A stretch of 64,000 nucleotides of DNA from Callorhinus ursinus (taxonomy: Eukaryota > Chordata > Mammalia > Carnivora > Otariidae). Below the pieces are notes generated by a model. That model did no database searches. It was not told the origin of the DNA and worked only from the letters and a program-made list of their open reading frames with translations. Where the stretch lies: contig NW_020312828.1 in NCBI RefSeq assembly GCF_003265705.1, forward strand, positions 56,659,701-56,723,700, in the 5' to 3' direction. Below, in pieces: positions 29,966 to 41,904 of the stretch (position 1 is its first letter; the number at the start of each line of letters is the position of its first letter). The position numbers were made by a program, and so were the translations under genes.

Positions 29966-31715
29966 AGGAATAAATGTACTGTATTTAGAGAAATGATCAT
30001 AAGCACATACTAGTGGCCATTATTAGCCAAAAGTGTCTGTGGATATAAGAACAAGTTTTTTTTTTTTTTTCAAACATGAGAATGACTGGACTACATTAAT
30101 CCTTAAAGTCAAGTTCAAGCGTAAGATTCTAGGATTTGCTTGTTTGGCAATTGCCTTTTCTTTCTACCCACATCCTTTGGAGTTTATATTAGATGTCAAC
30201 ACTACATCTTCTGCAATGGATGTGATATTGTCTTCACAGACTGAGAGGCAATGTTTTCTTATAAATCTTCCTGTTACATCTTATCTCTTCAGAAAACAGA
30301 ATCAGGATTCTAAACAGGTGAATAAAACCACCCTCTATATACAATATTCAATAAATAATACACAATACACAATAACAGTTCATCAGGGCATAGAGCGACA
30401 AAATATGGCATTTCAAATTTAGATTACATATACATTTTCAAGTTTATATGTAAACTAAATAATCTGTAATTGAAATCAGCATAACCAAAATCAGTTTGGA
30501 ACTATGAAAAATATTTTGATTATTTGATCCTATATAAACACATAAAGACTCAATTTTGTAACATTTTTTATATAATAGTCTTACAGCATATTCAAATATA
30601 CATGCTCTTATAAAGAAACCATTGTTGCTAGGCTTCCAAGTGTACTTATTAACAAATATGCCTGAGAGGGGAACCAAGGATTTTAATCAAAACCTGTGGC
30701 TATACCTTTTTAAGTTTTAAATAATGATTGCATTAACATGAATATGCTCAAGTTATAAGCAAAACAATATGTATCTAAATTGTTAAAGTATAGATTTTTC
30801 TGCCTTGCCTCATATTCTTAAATAGAGTAAATATTTATAGACAAAACACTGTCCACATCTAGCAATACCCTGGTTCATAATAAACAGTGATATTTAAATT
30901 AGTAAACAAAAAGATTATCTCTTGTTCCCAACAGACAAGTGAATAATTATTAGAACAATTTTCATTATGCCTAATTCAGTACTTGCTGTCATATCTTGAA
31001 ATCATTTTGGAGAAAAATAAAGCATAAATCATACCATTCTCTTAATATTAAAAAAATAATGAAGTCTTTGAAAAATGATAAAGCATAAATCATAATATTC
31101 TTTTAATAATAAAGGAGGAGGGGCAAAAAGAACTAGCTAGTTCAGTTTCTTTAACTGAAAAGTTTTTTTTCTTTATAATGAATTAAAAAACCCTAAGGGG
31201 GAAAAATCCCATTTGCCTAAAATCAGGTTTGAAAAAATAGATTTCAAATAAGTTTAATAGAAAGTAATATTACACATGTTAAAATCTTATGAAGTTAAAA
31301 GGGAGAAAGAGTTTAAATGCGGAAATCGTTTTTCTCCTTCGATCATTACCTTAAGCAAATGGGTGAAAGGAGAATTGACTATGGTTTAGAATGAATTAAC
31401 TGCTACAGTGATTAATCCAGCTGAGTTTGCACACATATAATTTTCAGCAATTAGTTTTCACCTTTTTATTTTCACATGCCTGGAAGAAAATGTGTCTCTC
31501 CTTAATGGCATAAGATTCTCATTTGAAATACTAGTTGATTAACTTTAAGGGTTATCTGTTTAATAGCTTTTCTACCATGAAATATTTTTAAAGTTAAACA
31601 TTTTCTGGTTAGCATCCTTACTGAGTCAATATAAATGATCATCTCTTGTTATGGAAAAAGGGCTGCCTCCTTTTCAGAGGCAGGGGTTGGGGGTGTGGTT
31701 GGTTAAAATGATTCA

Positions 31716-31928
<213 letters not shown>

Positions 31929-32284
31929 TTAGAGACATAGTCAACGTGCACTTATAACATAACCATGCTTTTAACATTTTGAATTCTCTATGATCTGACA
32001 TATTCACAACTGAAATCAACATTTGTAAGACATTTTGAATGAGTGTGAAAATGCGGAGAAAATAGATGACACAATTTAAAATCTATCCTCTTTGAGTTCT
32101 CTTAAAACCTTCTGAGTGACCGCAACATGTAACAAAGCTATTTTTGCATCTTTGCTTAGCCAATCTGGTCACTCAGCAGGTTGTCATAAAAGAAAAAAAA
32201 AATCACAAGGTGAAGGATTTCCATCCCTTTGACTTAACCTGACCCAAAATTTCCTCTTTAATCTGAAACAATGCTAAAAGAATA

Positions 32285-32731
32285 CAGGAATACCTCATTT
32301 TATTGAGCTTGGCAGATGTTACACCTTTACAAATGGAAGGTTTGTGACAATCCTGCATTGAGTAAGCCTATCAGTGCAATTTGTCCAACAATATTTGCTC
32401 ATTTTGTGTCTCTGTGTCACATTTTGGTAATTCTCACAATATTTCGAATTTTTTTCATTATTATTATATTCGTTATGGTGATCTGTGATCAGTGATTACC
32501 ACTAACTGAAAGCTCAGATGATGTTTAGCATTTTTAGCAATAAAGTATTTTTTAATTAGGATACGTACATTATTTTTTAAACACAATGCCATTACAGACT
32601 ACGGTATAGTGCAAATATAACTCTATATAAGCACTGGGAAGCCAAAAGTTTTATTTGACTTCCTTTATTGCAGTATTAGCTTTATTATGGTGGTCTGGAA
32701 CTGAACCCACAACATCTCTGAGGTATGCTTG
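32285..32731. mobile_element. Tigger-type (TcMar) DNA transposon remnant
   Basis: A 447-bp non-autonomous element with terminal inverted repeats: caggaatacctc at one end and gaggtatgcttg at the other (10 of 12 matched). It is flanked by TA dinucleotides (32283-32284 and 32732-32733), the mariner-superfamily target duplication. Internal phrases resemble Tigger1/2 ends. There is no transposase frame. Confidence 0.88.
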
Positions 32732-32960
32732 TAATTACAAGTAATTTTTGTTGAGATCTCCACAGTTTATAAAGAAATTGACATGTAAAATATCGTTTGA
32801 CTTACAAAAACCATTAGATAGAATGATATTTCATATTTTGTTTGTATATTTTAAAAAACTAAAAAAGAGATTGACTCACTAGGCCATTTAGAACCCAGCT
32901 CTTATGACTCCTTCATATTTAAAGAGTGCAAATAAAATGTCTTTCTTGAATAAAAAACAA

Positions 32961-33200
32961 TAGTGGATAATGTTTATTGAGTGCTTATTTTGTACCAGAC
33001 ACTATTACTAGTGCTTTAAGTTAAGTAATTCTCAGAACAACTTTATGAGGTAGGTGGAGTCAATATCTGAATTGTATGGATAGGAGCACATCGTAGTTAA
33101 GTAACTTCAATAAGGTCACACAGCCTATAAATAGCTAAATCAAAATTAAAACCCAGTCAAACTCCAGAATCCAATACTTAGCCACCAGCCTACAGTGCTG
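32961..33200 (-). repeat. MIR
   Basis: Reverse complement of the MIR consensus: tttattgagtgcttattttg, aacaactttatgaggtaggt and aataaggtcacacagc. It is diverged as expected for a pre-eutherian repeat. Confidence 0.85.
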
Positions 33201-33469
33201 ACTTTCAGATCTAGGCTTTAGGTGTCCATTAGGCAGACAAAGAGAAAATTTGCAAACTTTAAATTGTTGCATATAAAATTTTAAATGTAGTGATTGTTTT
33301 GAACTAATCCCTCAACAACCCTTTGCAGTAGCTATACTATTTATTAATATTAATAATATTTATATTTATATTATTTTAATTTAAAAGATGAATAGAGAAT
33401 CAGCAAAATCACTATTCTTTCCATTTTTCTCAATGAGTTGCTATCTTTAGATTCCTTGTCTTTCCCTCA

Positions 33470-33585
33470 CTCTTACCTGTAGGCAGGGACCTCGTTTTAT
33501 GTATCTCTTAAACCCCTCAACATCATAGATGATCCCTTAAACCCTTCTACATCATCACAAAAGAACAAGACAAACATTTGTTGAA
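33470..33585 (+). repeat. Probable L2 3' end
   Basis: Matches the L2 end pattern around ggcagggacctcgttttatg and aacatttgttgaatgcc. It is short and diverged. Confidence 0.55.
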
Positions 33586-34257
33586 TGCCCGATTAAAGAT
33601 TTTATTGTAGATAATTTTTTCCTAGCTCCTTGAAATTTCTCTATCCCATGTGCCTGTATAATGAAATAATACTGGAAGAACAATGAGGCTTGAAGCAAAG
33701 AAAACTCCCAGGAGAAAATGTGAAAGGACAGGGCAAAAATTTAAAAATATAGATGCCATATTTTTAGAATATCACAATTATAGTTTTGACATCTATTTTT
33801 GAGATTTTAATTCATCAATATGATTATCTTATAAAAGAGGGAAATCCCCTCACATGGATATTAAAAAAATAGATTGCAAAATAGAATATTCATCAGTAAA
33901 ATAATAGTAGATACTCGCATACTTATTATACAAAATCAATTGTTTGCTGCGTTGAAATTCTTAATAATCATAATCATAATCCTATTTAGACTTCTGATTC
34001 CTTTATTAGTTTATTTATAAATTATGAGTGTTTATGTCATAAATGCCATAAAGTTGTGTTGGGCACAAAATGAAAAGAATGAATTTTCAGCCTAGCATAT
34101 TTCCTGGCACAAAGTAAATACTCAATAAATGTAGGGAAGGAAGTTCAAATGGACTTCATAATATTTCACCTGAATGTCCTATGTTCAGTTAACTTATCTA
34201 TATTAGACACTGACCATTTATATTTTAAGAATGCATGGAAATAGAATAACAATATGT

Positions 34258-34745
34258 TCAATTTGATTCAATAAATATTGAGGCCATGCTGTGAATCAGG
34301 TTCAAGCTGATATTTTCAAGATAACATACTATTAAATCTTTATAATAACTACAGGGTAGGTATTATTGTAATTTTCTGGCTTAAGAAATTTAGGATCAGA
34401 GAAAATGAGCATCATATAATATAGTGATTAAAAGCCAGAGGGTACAGTCTGACAGCTTGAATTGAATCTCATTTCTCTACCATTTATTGGTTCTGTGATT
34501 TGTGTAAAATGATTAAATCTGGGGCTCAGTTTCTTTTTTGACAAAATAAGTATAATAACATCAACTACTTCTTAAGATAGGGACTAAACAATAAATGAAT
34601 TAATACACATAAAGGGCTAAAAGCAGTGCCTGCCTGGCAAGTTTTAAGTATACAATAGGCATTATCAAGTTATTGTAGTAAATGATAGACTTAGAATCCA
34701 AACACAGGATTTCTGTATCTAAAGCCTGTGCTTTTTTCATGAGCA
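34258..34745 (-). repeat. MIR interrupted by another MIR
   Basis: A reverse-oriented MIR starts near 34258 (tcaataaatattgaggccat, acagggtaggtattattg). It is broken by a plus-oriented MIR at about 34418-34676 (ctgtgatttgtgtaaaatga, aaagcagtgcctgcctggca), then appears to resume with aatccaaacacaggatttct. Confidence 0.7.
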
Positions 34746-34751
34746 TTTACT

Positions 34752-34774
34752 AAAAAAAAAAAAAAAAAAAAAAA
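34752..34774 (+). repeat. Poly(A) run, 23 bases
   Basis: An uninterrupted 23-A tract next to the MIR pair. No retroelement body that would explain it as a tail is evident. Confidence 0.95.
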
Positions 34775-34879
34775 GTTACAAAATTTTAAAATTTAATGAG
34801 AATATGAGAATAAAATGGCTTTTTAATAATATTATCTCATTATTGCTCTAGTATGTTTGGAAAAGGAAGTGACCAAAAA

Positions 34880-35013
34880 ATTCAATCAAGTGGGGAGGGT
34901 ATGTGTTGTAATGAGTACTGGGTATTTATATAAGACTGATGAATCACAGACCTGTACCCCTGAAACAAATCATACATTATATGTTAATTAATTGAATTTA
35001 AATTTAAAAAAAA
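34880..35013 (+). mobile_element. L1 3' fragment beside the sushi 16 exon
   Basis: Plus-oriented L1 3' UTR: ggtatgtgttgtaatgagta, tgaatcacagacctgtaccc, then an A-rich end. It stops 40 bp from the exon boundary on the donor side. Confidence 0.85.
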
Positions 35014-35053
35014 GAATAGCTTATGAAATAAGTTTAGCTGAGTGGATACTTAC

Positions 35054-35248
35054 TTTGGCAATATGGTCTTTCATTTCTCCAACTCCAGGTCCCATTAGGA
35101 AGACATTCAATAGAAGCAGGACCTAGCCCATGATAACCAGGATCACAGCTGAAAACTACCTTAGTTTTGTATTCATAATGGGAGCCATTCACAATTCGCC
35201 ATCTTCCATGTTCCAAGGTAAAGGAATTGATGCTTGGACATGTAACAA
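35054..35248 (-). CDS. CSMD3: CSMD3 exon: sushi domain 16
   Basis: This 195-nt exon encodes the longest sushi module in the window, 65 residues, from VVTCPSINSFTLEHGRWRIV to RNERPYCQ. Cysteines are at 4, 35, 49 and 64. The four or five extra residues sit in the first loop (around LEHGRWRIVNGSHYEYK). Sequons are at N21 (NGS) and N52 (NGT). The core tryptophan region is TWSWRNERPYC. The donor is a consensus gtaagt and the acceptor is gtatag. The A-rich end of an old L1 3' fragment lies only 40 bp downstream of the donor in gene terms. Confidence 0.96.
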
Positions 35249-36791
35249 CTATACAATAACCAAGAACATAAATGTTAATCAGTCATGTCTGTTCTACTTC
35301 TTAACTGTATCTTGTATCTATTCCATCCCCTACATCACTACTACCTTAATTCATTCACTATTGTGCCAGAGTCCTTCAGCATTTTTAAAAATTTATTTTT
35401 CATGTTAATCTTTTCCAGTCCCCCAGCTCTATGGTATTGCTGGCAGTTCCTTGAATATGTTATACTATTTCACACTTCAATGTCTGTGTACATATTATTC
35501 TATTTACCCAGTATCTTTATTACTGTCTTACCTCTACCCTCTTCTTTCTTTTCTTTCTTAGATATTATCATATCCAAATTTATTCCTTAATACAGAAAGA
35601 CATGAAATGTATTTTAGTGATGAATCATTCCGATTATATTAATTTGTTAAATTTTTCTCTTTTCTTTGAAGCTGATTTAAAAGTATTATTTTTGAAATCT
35701 TTCTTCCCAACTTTTATGAGATACAAATGACAGGATTTAGGAAAAAGGGAACCTTGGTACAAGTTGGTGGGAATGTAAACTGGCACAACCATATGGAATA
35801 TATATGTAGAGCCAATATGGAAGATCCTCATAAATGAAAAAGAGGACTACCATATGATTCAGTAATCCCAATCTGGGTATACATCCAAAGGAAATGAAAG
35901 CAGGATCTCAAAGAGATATCTGCACGCTCATGTTCATTGCAGCATTGGTCACAATAGGCAATATATGGAAACAACATATTCTCATTAATTCAGAAATTTT
36001 GGAAGGACTGTATTTTGAGGAAATCCATTTTATGAGAATGGTGTTTTTGTGCAAGAGTTGTGTTATAAACTTTGGCTAATTCAAAACTTATTCAACATAA
36101 GATAAACAGAAGCATCATTCAATACCTATGTTAAGACTAAACATAATTTAACAACTTTCATTTTAAATGAAATAACTAAGTTGAAATGTTAGTATTAAGT
36201 GATAAGAAATAAATGTAATATAGAGACAAAAAACCTTATTTAAGCCAACATTTTCCAATTCTTTTGCTACCAAATATTTTAACAGAATTATTTGCTGTCA
36301 CCATTACATAATATTCATTTACATATTAAAGTAGTAATGAAAGCAATGGAAATATTCCAAGTGCAAGTAACCTGAAGAATACTGATGGAAGTTGAGGTTA
36401 TGGATCATCTTAGCAACATCTTTTGTCCTTATAAAAATCAAAGCTGAATGTATTGGAATATAATTTTATTAATTATAAATCTTTAAATTTGCTTAAGGAC
36501 ATATACAGAAAGTACATGTTGACAGATGGATGAATTTTTACAAAATAAGTGAAACTATTATGTAAAATAAAATTCATTTTAATTTTTTGACATAAATATT
36601 CTGGAGTTTATGTCCTTATACTGTCTTCTAGTTGTTCTTAGTACAAGACAGTTTAATTAACTTTTATTTCCCTCTTAGACAACATATTTCACTTCAGGGA
36701 TTAGTTCTAAAATTTGAACAATACATAAACTTTTAAAGCATACAAGATGCCAAAGGAAACACAAATGATACCATTTCCTTAACACACATAC
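35249..36791 (-). other. CSMD3: Intron between sushi 15 and sushi 16 exons
   Basis: This 1.5 kb intron includes a short L1 ORF2-derived fragment near 35736-35980. The remainder is AT-rich without recognised structure. Confidence 0.8.
35736..35980 (+). mobile_element. L1 ORF2 C-terminal fragment
   Basis: Short, decayed L1 segment: ggtgggaatgtaaactggca, gactaccatatgattcag and gttcattgcagcattggtca are standard ORF2 3' phrases. It is not coding. Confidence 0.85.
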
Positions 36792-36977
36792 CAACACAGC
36801 GAGGGGTCTTGTTATGATTGCTCCAAGTTCCATCTGATTGACATATGGCAGTGGTAAGTTCCTTAGACGACAATCTATATCCATCATTACAAAAATAGGT
36901 AACTCGGGTTCCTACCAAGTAGTCTGTTGTGAGTATTCCTCCATTTGTTGGAGCTTTAGGAATCCCACAGGAAATTG
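36792..36977 (-). CDS. CSMD3: CSMD3 exon: sushi domain 15
   Basis: This 186-nt exon encodes 62 residues beginning AISCGIPKAPTNGGILTTDY and ending NKTPRCV. Cysteines are at 4, 30, 46 and 61, with the core tryptophan at 52. SNHNKTP carries an NKT sequon at 56, just before the last cysteine. The acceptor is attctag and the donor gtatgtg. A 4.7 kb intron separates it from the preceding module and 1.5 kb from the next. All signals look intact. Confidence 0.96.
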
Positions 36978-37167
36978 CTAGAATGAACACATGTACAAAA
37001 TCACAGAAAAATGCTTAATTTAGTAGATAAGTCTCTTAAATTGTAAAGCATGTAAAACTATTTGGGATTTTATTAATTCCTCTGAAACAATTTCAGAATA
37101 TCTCCTAGAAAGGCTTTCCTGAACCATAACTTTTTGAATAATTTATTTCAAACTCCTATTGAATGTC

Positions 37168-37350
37168 TTTTTTTTTTTTTTTTTTTTTGGTTGGTGAATC
37201 CATACATTATTAATGCTTTATTTCTGGGTTTCTTACTTGGTTTCTTGTCAGTGCGTGCATGGTTATCAGCATTCATATAGATTATATGATAATGAAAATT
37301 GGATAAATATAGGGTGTATCTAGGGCTAATCCATAACTGGGCCACCACCT
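37168..37350 (-). pseudogene. Candidate processed retrocopy of unidentified transcript
   Basis: On the minus strand, sequence ending in 21 adenines is preceded by an AATAAA hexamer (37217-37222) about 28 bases upstream of the tail, the spacing of a true mRNA 3' end. The body reads as non-repetitive sequence and may extend beyond 37350. A short open frame runs into the tail (ending in lysines) but I recognise no protein. No target-site duplication was found, so an internal A-tract is the alternative. Confidence 0.5.
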
Positions 37351-38675
37351 AACAAGTCTGGTAAATTAATTTGACAGATAATTATTAAAGATTATAAAGG
37401 TGTTGGTAACTAATACTCATCAGGGCTTTGGCCAGGAATACAATGCATAGATGCATAGATTTATTTTAACTGGAAGCTGGATATTGCTTTGTCTTAGGCC
37501 CAAACTCTATGTGCTTGGACACCATCTATAGAATATCATGTGATCAACATGTTTAATAAATATAGGGCCTGGACATATTGTCTTAAAACCTAGGTTGAAT
37601 CAGCCTGCATTTCACTGATATGTCTTAGATGTCTTGGTTTTCATCTACAATAAATCTGATTTAGGTGAAATTAGTTTTCCCATAATGTGACAATTACAGT
37701 AAAAATTTTTATTTACTTTATTGTGTATCAGGTATTTTCACATCTCATAAATTCAAGTAACTATACAGATAGACTCTAAGATTGATTGTTTGCCATCTTT
37801 ACCAGTACACATTTGTGTCTCCAAAAACAAAGAAAAAATATAAGCTTTCAGTGAATGTATTTGGCAGCAAAACCCTCATTAAGATGAGATTATTTGTATC
37901 TTTTCTATCATATTCAGATATGTGTAAATATTTGTACATACGTCCACACAAAAACTAGTGTATTTGATTATGGGTACAGCTCCACAACCAGCTGGAGTTA
38001 TGTAACATCTGGTATATGTACTATATTACCTCTATAAAATCAGAAAATTTCTGAATTCTGAAATATCTAGTCTTCTAGGTTTCCTATAAAATATACTAGA
38101 CTTATAAGTATATTTTTCTCATATTAAAAGAAATAACAGAAAGGTTTGAGTTTGGTTTTAATATTGACAGACTTGTGTTCTAGTTACCTAGCTTTCATTT
38201 CAACCTAAAATTCTTTTTCAACTTCTTTCAGAAAACCTACCACTTAGGTGTTTAATTTTAATTAATCCATGTGAATTTCACTATGAAGTAAAATATCTTA
38301 GTGAAATCTATATGACATTCACAAAATTGAATGGCACAGTCCCGACTGGTGCATGGTTTGATCTTTCATAATCTGATAACTTGAAAATTATGAACAGAAA
38401 AGCAGTAACATTGACTTAATAAATTATATAGGCAATCTCATATAATTATGTTATTAGCCCTTCTATCATGTTGCAGACGTAAATGGTTCCCTGATGTCTG
38501 TTCAAGCAATGTTGATATTTCCACTTACGACTTTTGGGAATTTCAATTTGTAATAAGTCATCTTCCTATGGAACCCCACCAAAGACTGTGTATTTACTGA
38601 TTTAAAAAAAAAATCAACTATACATTATTGGAGTAGTGTAGGTTGAATTTAGATCAAAGTAGAAGGAAATAAAGT

Positions 38676-39085
38676 TTAAAAAGGAGTGGTGGGGGGTGGA
38701 AGGGATGGGGTGGCTGGGTGATAGAGGGTAGGTGCTATGGTCAGCGCTGTGAATTGTGTGGGGCTGTTGAATCACAGACCTGTACCTCTGAAACTAATAA
38801 TACATTATATGTTAAAAAAAAAAAAAGAAGATAATAGGAAGGGGAAAATGAAGGGGGGGAATCGGAGGGGGAGATGAACCATGAGAGACTATGGACTCTG
38901 AGAAACAAACTGAGGGTTCTAGAGGGGAAGGGGGTGGGGGGATAGGTTAGCCTGGTGATGGGTATTAAAGAGGGCACGTTCTACATGGAGCACTGGGCGT
39001 TATGCACAAACAATGAATCATGGAACACTACATCAAAAACTAATGATGTAATGTATGGTGATTAACATAATAAAAAAAGAAAAAA
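38676..39085 (+). mobile_element. Carnivoran L1 3' end
   Basis: Plus-oriented, in two blocks: gtggggggtggaagggatgg to a 12-A stretch near 38824, then the shared block with atgagagactatggactctg, gatgggtattaaagagggca and taatgatgtaatgtatggtg. It ends in A-rich sequence. Confidence 0.93.
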
Positions 39086-41239
39086 AAGAATAGGTCCACA
39101 TATGTGGTTAGTATAAAATGGCTATATTTCAGACCTAAGAGAACAGCAACATGCTCAAATGATAGAACGACAACTATGCCTGTGGGTAGATTATGACTTA
39201 ACTTCTTATCTATAAAATAAAAAAAAAATCAATTTCCAAAGAATCATCATCACTGAGTGGTTGTCACAGAGGCTTCCCTACAGAACTCTCAGAATAGTAC
39301 AGATTAAAAAGTGAGGCAGGGAATGCAAAGAGACTGTTTCTACATAACACTGTACAATACCCAACTGCATAGTGGGATGAAACTGGTTCAATTCCTGAAG
39401 AAGAGGAAATCAATGAAGGGTTATTTGATATGTAGATGAATAGATAAAACACCTGCCTAACCCAACTAGAAATAGCAGACTAGATTTTCTATCTTTTTCT
39501 GTTTTCACATTGTGTGACCGTGGCTCAAGTAAATATGCATAAGGATGTATAAGGAGACTGAAGAAATAAAGAAAAAAAATGAAGAATATAAAACAAACTT
39601 GGAACAAAACAAAAATTTGCATTATGTGAATAGCTCTTCCCAATGACATTTAACCAGTTCATTTTAACAAGCTATGTTCAAATACAGATAGGTCACATAC
39701 AACAAAGGTTTTCATTAACTAATCTTTTAAAATTGTTTCAGTAATAATAAAAGATCAATTTTGGAAATGGCTCCTTGTTATCATTTTACTATGCCAAATA
39801 TCTTAACTGCATTTTGATTTAACTATTCTAATTGTAGAACATTTTAAATCAAGAACAATGAAAAAAAGTGAACCCATATGTCAATGTTGTATTATACATC
39901 AAAAAATTCAATGAAATTATAGTCCTGACTATACAAAGCAATTTCAAAATTTCAGTAAGTTTAGGATATTTTTTATTTCAACCAATAGGCAATTATTTTA
40001 ACTAAAGATTTCTTAAAGATTATTTTATATGTCCTCTTATATATCTAAGCAATCATTACACAACTGAAATGTACTAGTTCAAAGTCAGGTCATTTTAATA
40101 TTTATTTAAAATATATATGGTTTAGAGGTTACTCTTTATATATTTTTTAAATTCCCATGATTCTGAAATTATAAGATCAAAGATTCTTTTCCAAACCAGT
40201 TCTGGGAAATACTAAGAATTTATGACTATTATCCATTCATCAAAGAAAAGCAGATGTTTTGATAGTTTATTAAATATATCTATTCAACATGAAGTCAGCT
40301 TTTTCAATGTTGGTAAGCCACTAAGGTTATGACTTTCCACAGAATTCTAGTAAGTGATTAATATTTCCTGCATCAACAGAACAAGGAAACAATAGTTCTT
40401 TCATTTCTCATTTATTTATACATGCCTGTGAGAGTTATCTTTTCATGAATTAAAATTACAGTTTAACAGGTAAAAAAATCCATTCCACGTGTTTGGTAAT
40501 ATCTATGCTTATTTTAACTTGCTGTTGTTCAATTTTAAATTTTAATTGATCTATTTTATATTTTATTTGTTTTATATAAATTCCTTCTGATAAGTAGATT
40601 ATAGGTAAGACCCATTATTTATTAACTGAGAATACTCTGCATTTTTTAAGTGTGAGGGTTCATAGCTGTTTAATACACCTCTATATGCTGGCTAGAGTAA
40701 ACCAAATATAAAATTAAATTTCATATGGACAAAATACTGTGATATGCTAAATATTAAAAATTTTCTAAGTCCAATGACATCACATTTTTTGGTATAACTG
40801 ATGTTGCACTTGTCTTTATAACTATACCTAGCTAAGAGACTACTTTTTAAAAACAAGATCTAGTCCAAAGATCTAAAATGTGCCATTTGTTGAATAAGAA
40901 GCTTGTCATTCTGTTTGCTGTAACAGGATACAACGCTCTGACAGTGCCTCAATTGTTAACAAAATACAAATGAAAAAGAAAGATGTATCTCTATCAAGTT
41001 AGCTAAAGAGTGAAGAAAAAATGACATGGTGGCTGGCTACATTTTCTTCTTTCAAATTTGTTGCTCTGAGAACACATTTTTGCATGCTCAGAGTGAAAAT
41101 CTTCAGTGACCCTGCCCACTCTTATCCTCTCTTTTCTCTCTGCAGACTCCACACTAAAGCAATCTCCAGCTCTGGTCAACCATTTTCTGACAACCAGGTA
41201 ATGAGAATGGTAGATGTATGAGTAAAGTGTGTTCAGGTG

Positions 41240-41459
41240 GGGGCATCTAGGTGGCTGTCAGTTAAGCACTGGACTCTTGATTGTGGCTCAGGTCATGATC
41301 TCAGGGTTGTGAAATCGAGCCCCATGTGGGGCTCTGTGCTGGGCATGGAGTCTGCTTAAGATTCTCTCTTTCCCTCTCCCTCTGCCCCTCCCCACCCTAC
41401 TTGCTCGTGCGTGCTCTCTCTCTCTCTAAAACAGAAATTAATAATAATAATAATTTTTT
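41240..41459 (+). mobile_element. Older Can-SINE
   Basis: Plus-oriented copy with a ggggcatctaggtggct head, a long CT-rich part and an AAT-rich tail. Flanking repeats aaagtgtgttcaggtg and aaagtatgtacaggtg (two mismatches in 16) mark the target site and suggest an older insertion. Confidence 0.92.
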
Positions 41460-41715
41460 AAAGTATGTACAGGTGTATGAGTGGTTAGAATAAAGGCATT
41501 AATCACACAACAACAAATGAAGAATTATAAAACAATGTGTCTCACTCTTCTCAAATTTATCATTCTGCATTTTTAAGTCTCATTTTCAAGAGGGGCATCT
41601 ATAATATGCTTCTGAATATTTATATTTTTGGAAGTTTCAATGATACAAATGCAAAAGTTAAACAGGGTTAATCTTTTATTAATGTGTTTTTCCATTTGGG
41701 GATAATATACTTCAC

Positions 41716-41904
41716 CTTGACAAGCAGGGACCGGTGCATCCCATGCATGATAACCATAAGAAGACTTTCTGCACACAGCACTGCTTTTCCCAACAAGTCG
41801 GAATCCTCGGTCACAGGCCCAGCGGACAACACTATTAAGTTGTCCACCTGTCTGACTGATAATGTATCCATGAGGTGGAGATTCTGGTGTACTACAGTAG
41901 AAAG
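41716..41904 (-). CDS. CSMD3: CSMD3 exon: sushi domain 14
   Basis: This 189-nt exon encodes one complete 63-residue CCP module, [17 protein letters not shown] through to DAPVPACQ. Cysteines fall at 4, 31, 45 and 62, with the 1-3/2-4 pairing expected for sushi folds, and the hydrophobic-core tryptophan at 55. The loop [17 protein letters not shown] is longer than in most sushi domains. There is no N-glycosylation sequon. The acceptor (tcgaaaag) has a modest pyrimidine tract interrupted by purines; the donor is gtgaag, a weaker match than gtaagt. It is the first module of the uninterrupted membrane-proximal sushi array. Confidence 0.96.

Larger units (their letters stand above)
36978..41715 (-). 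other. CSMD3: Intron between sushi 14 and sushi 15 exons
   Basis: This 4.7 kb intron contains a candidate minus-strand retrocopy with a 21-T tract at 37168, an L1 3' end at 38.68-39.09 kb and an older SINE at 41.24 kb. The stretches 37.7-38.6 kb and 39.1-41.2 kb show nothing recognisable. Confidence 0.8.

Noticed and set aside
30033..30422. 129-residue open frame on the plus strand
   Set aside because: No known domain and a start within a T-rich tract (phenylalanine run). Judged a chance frame.
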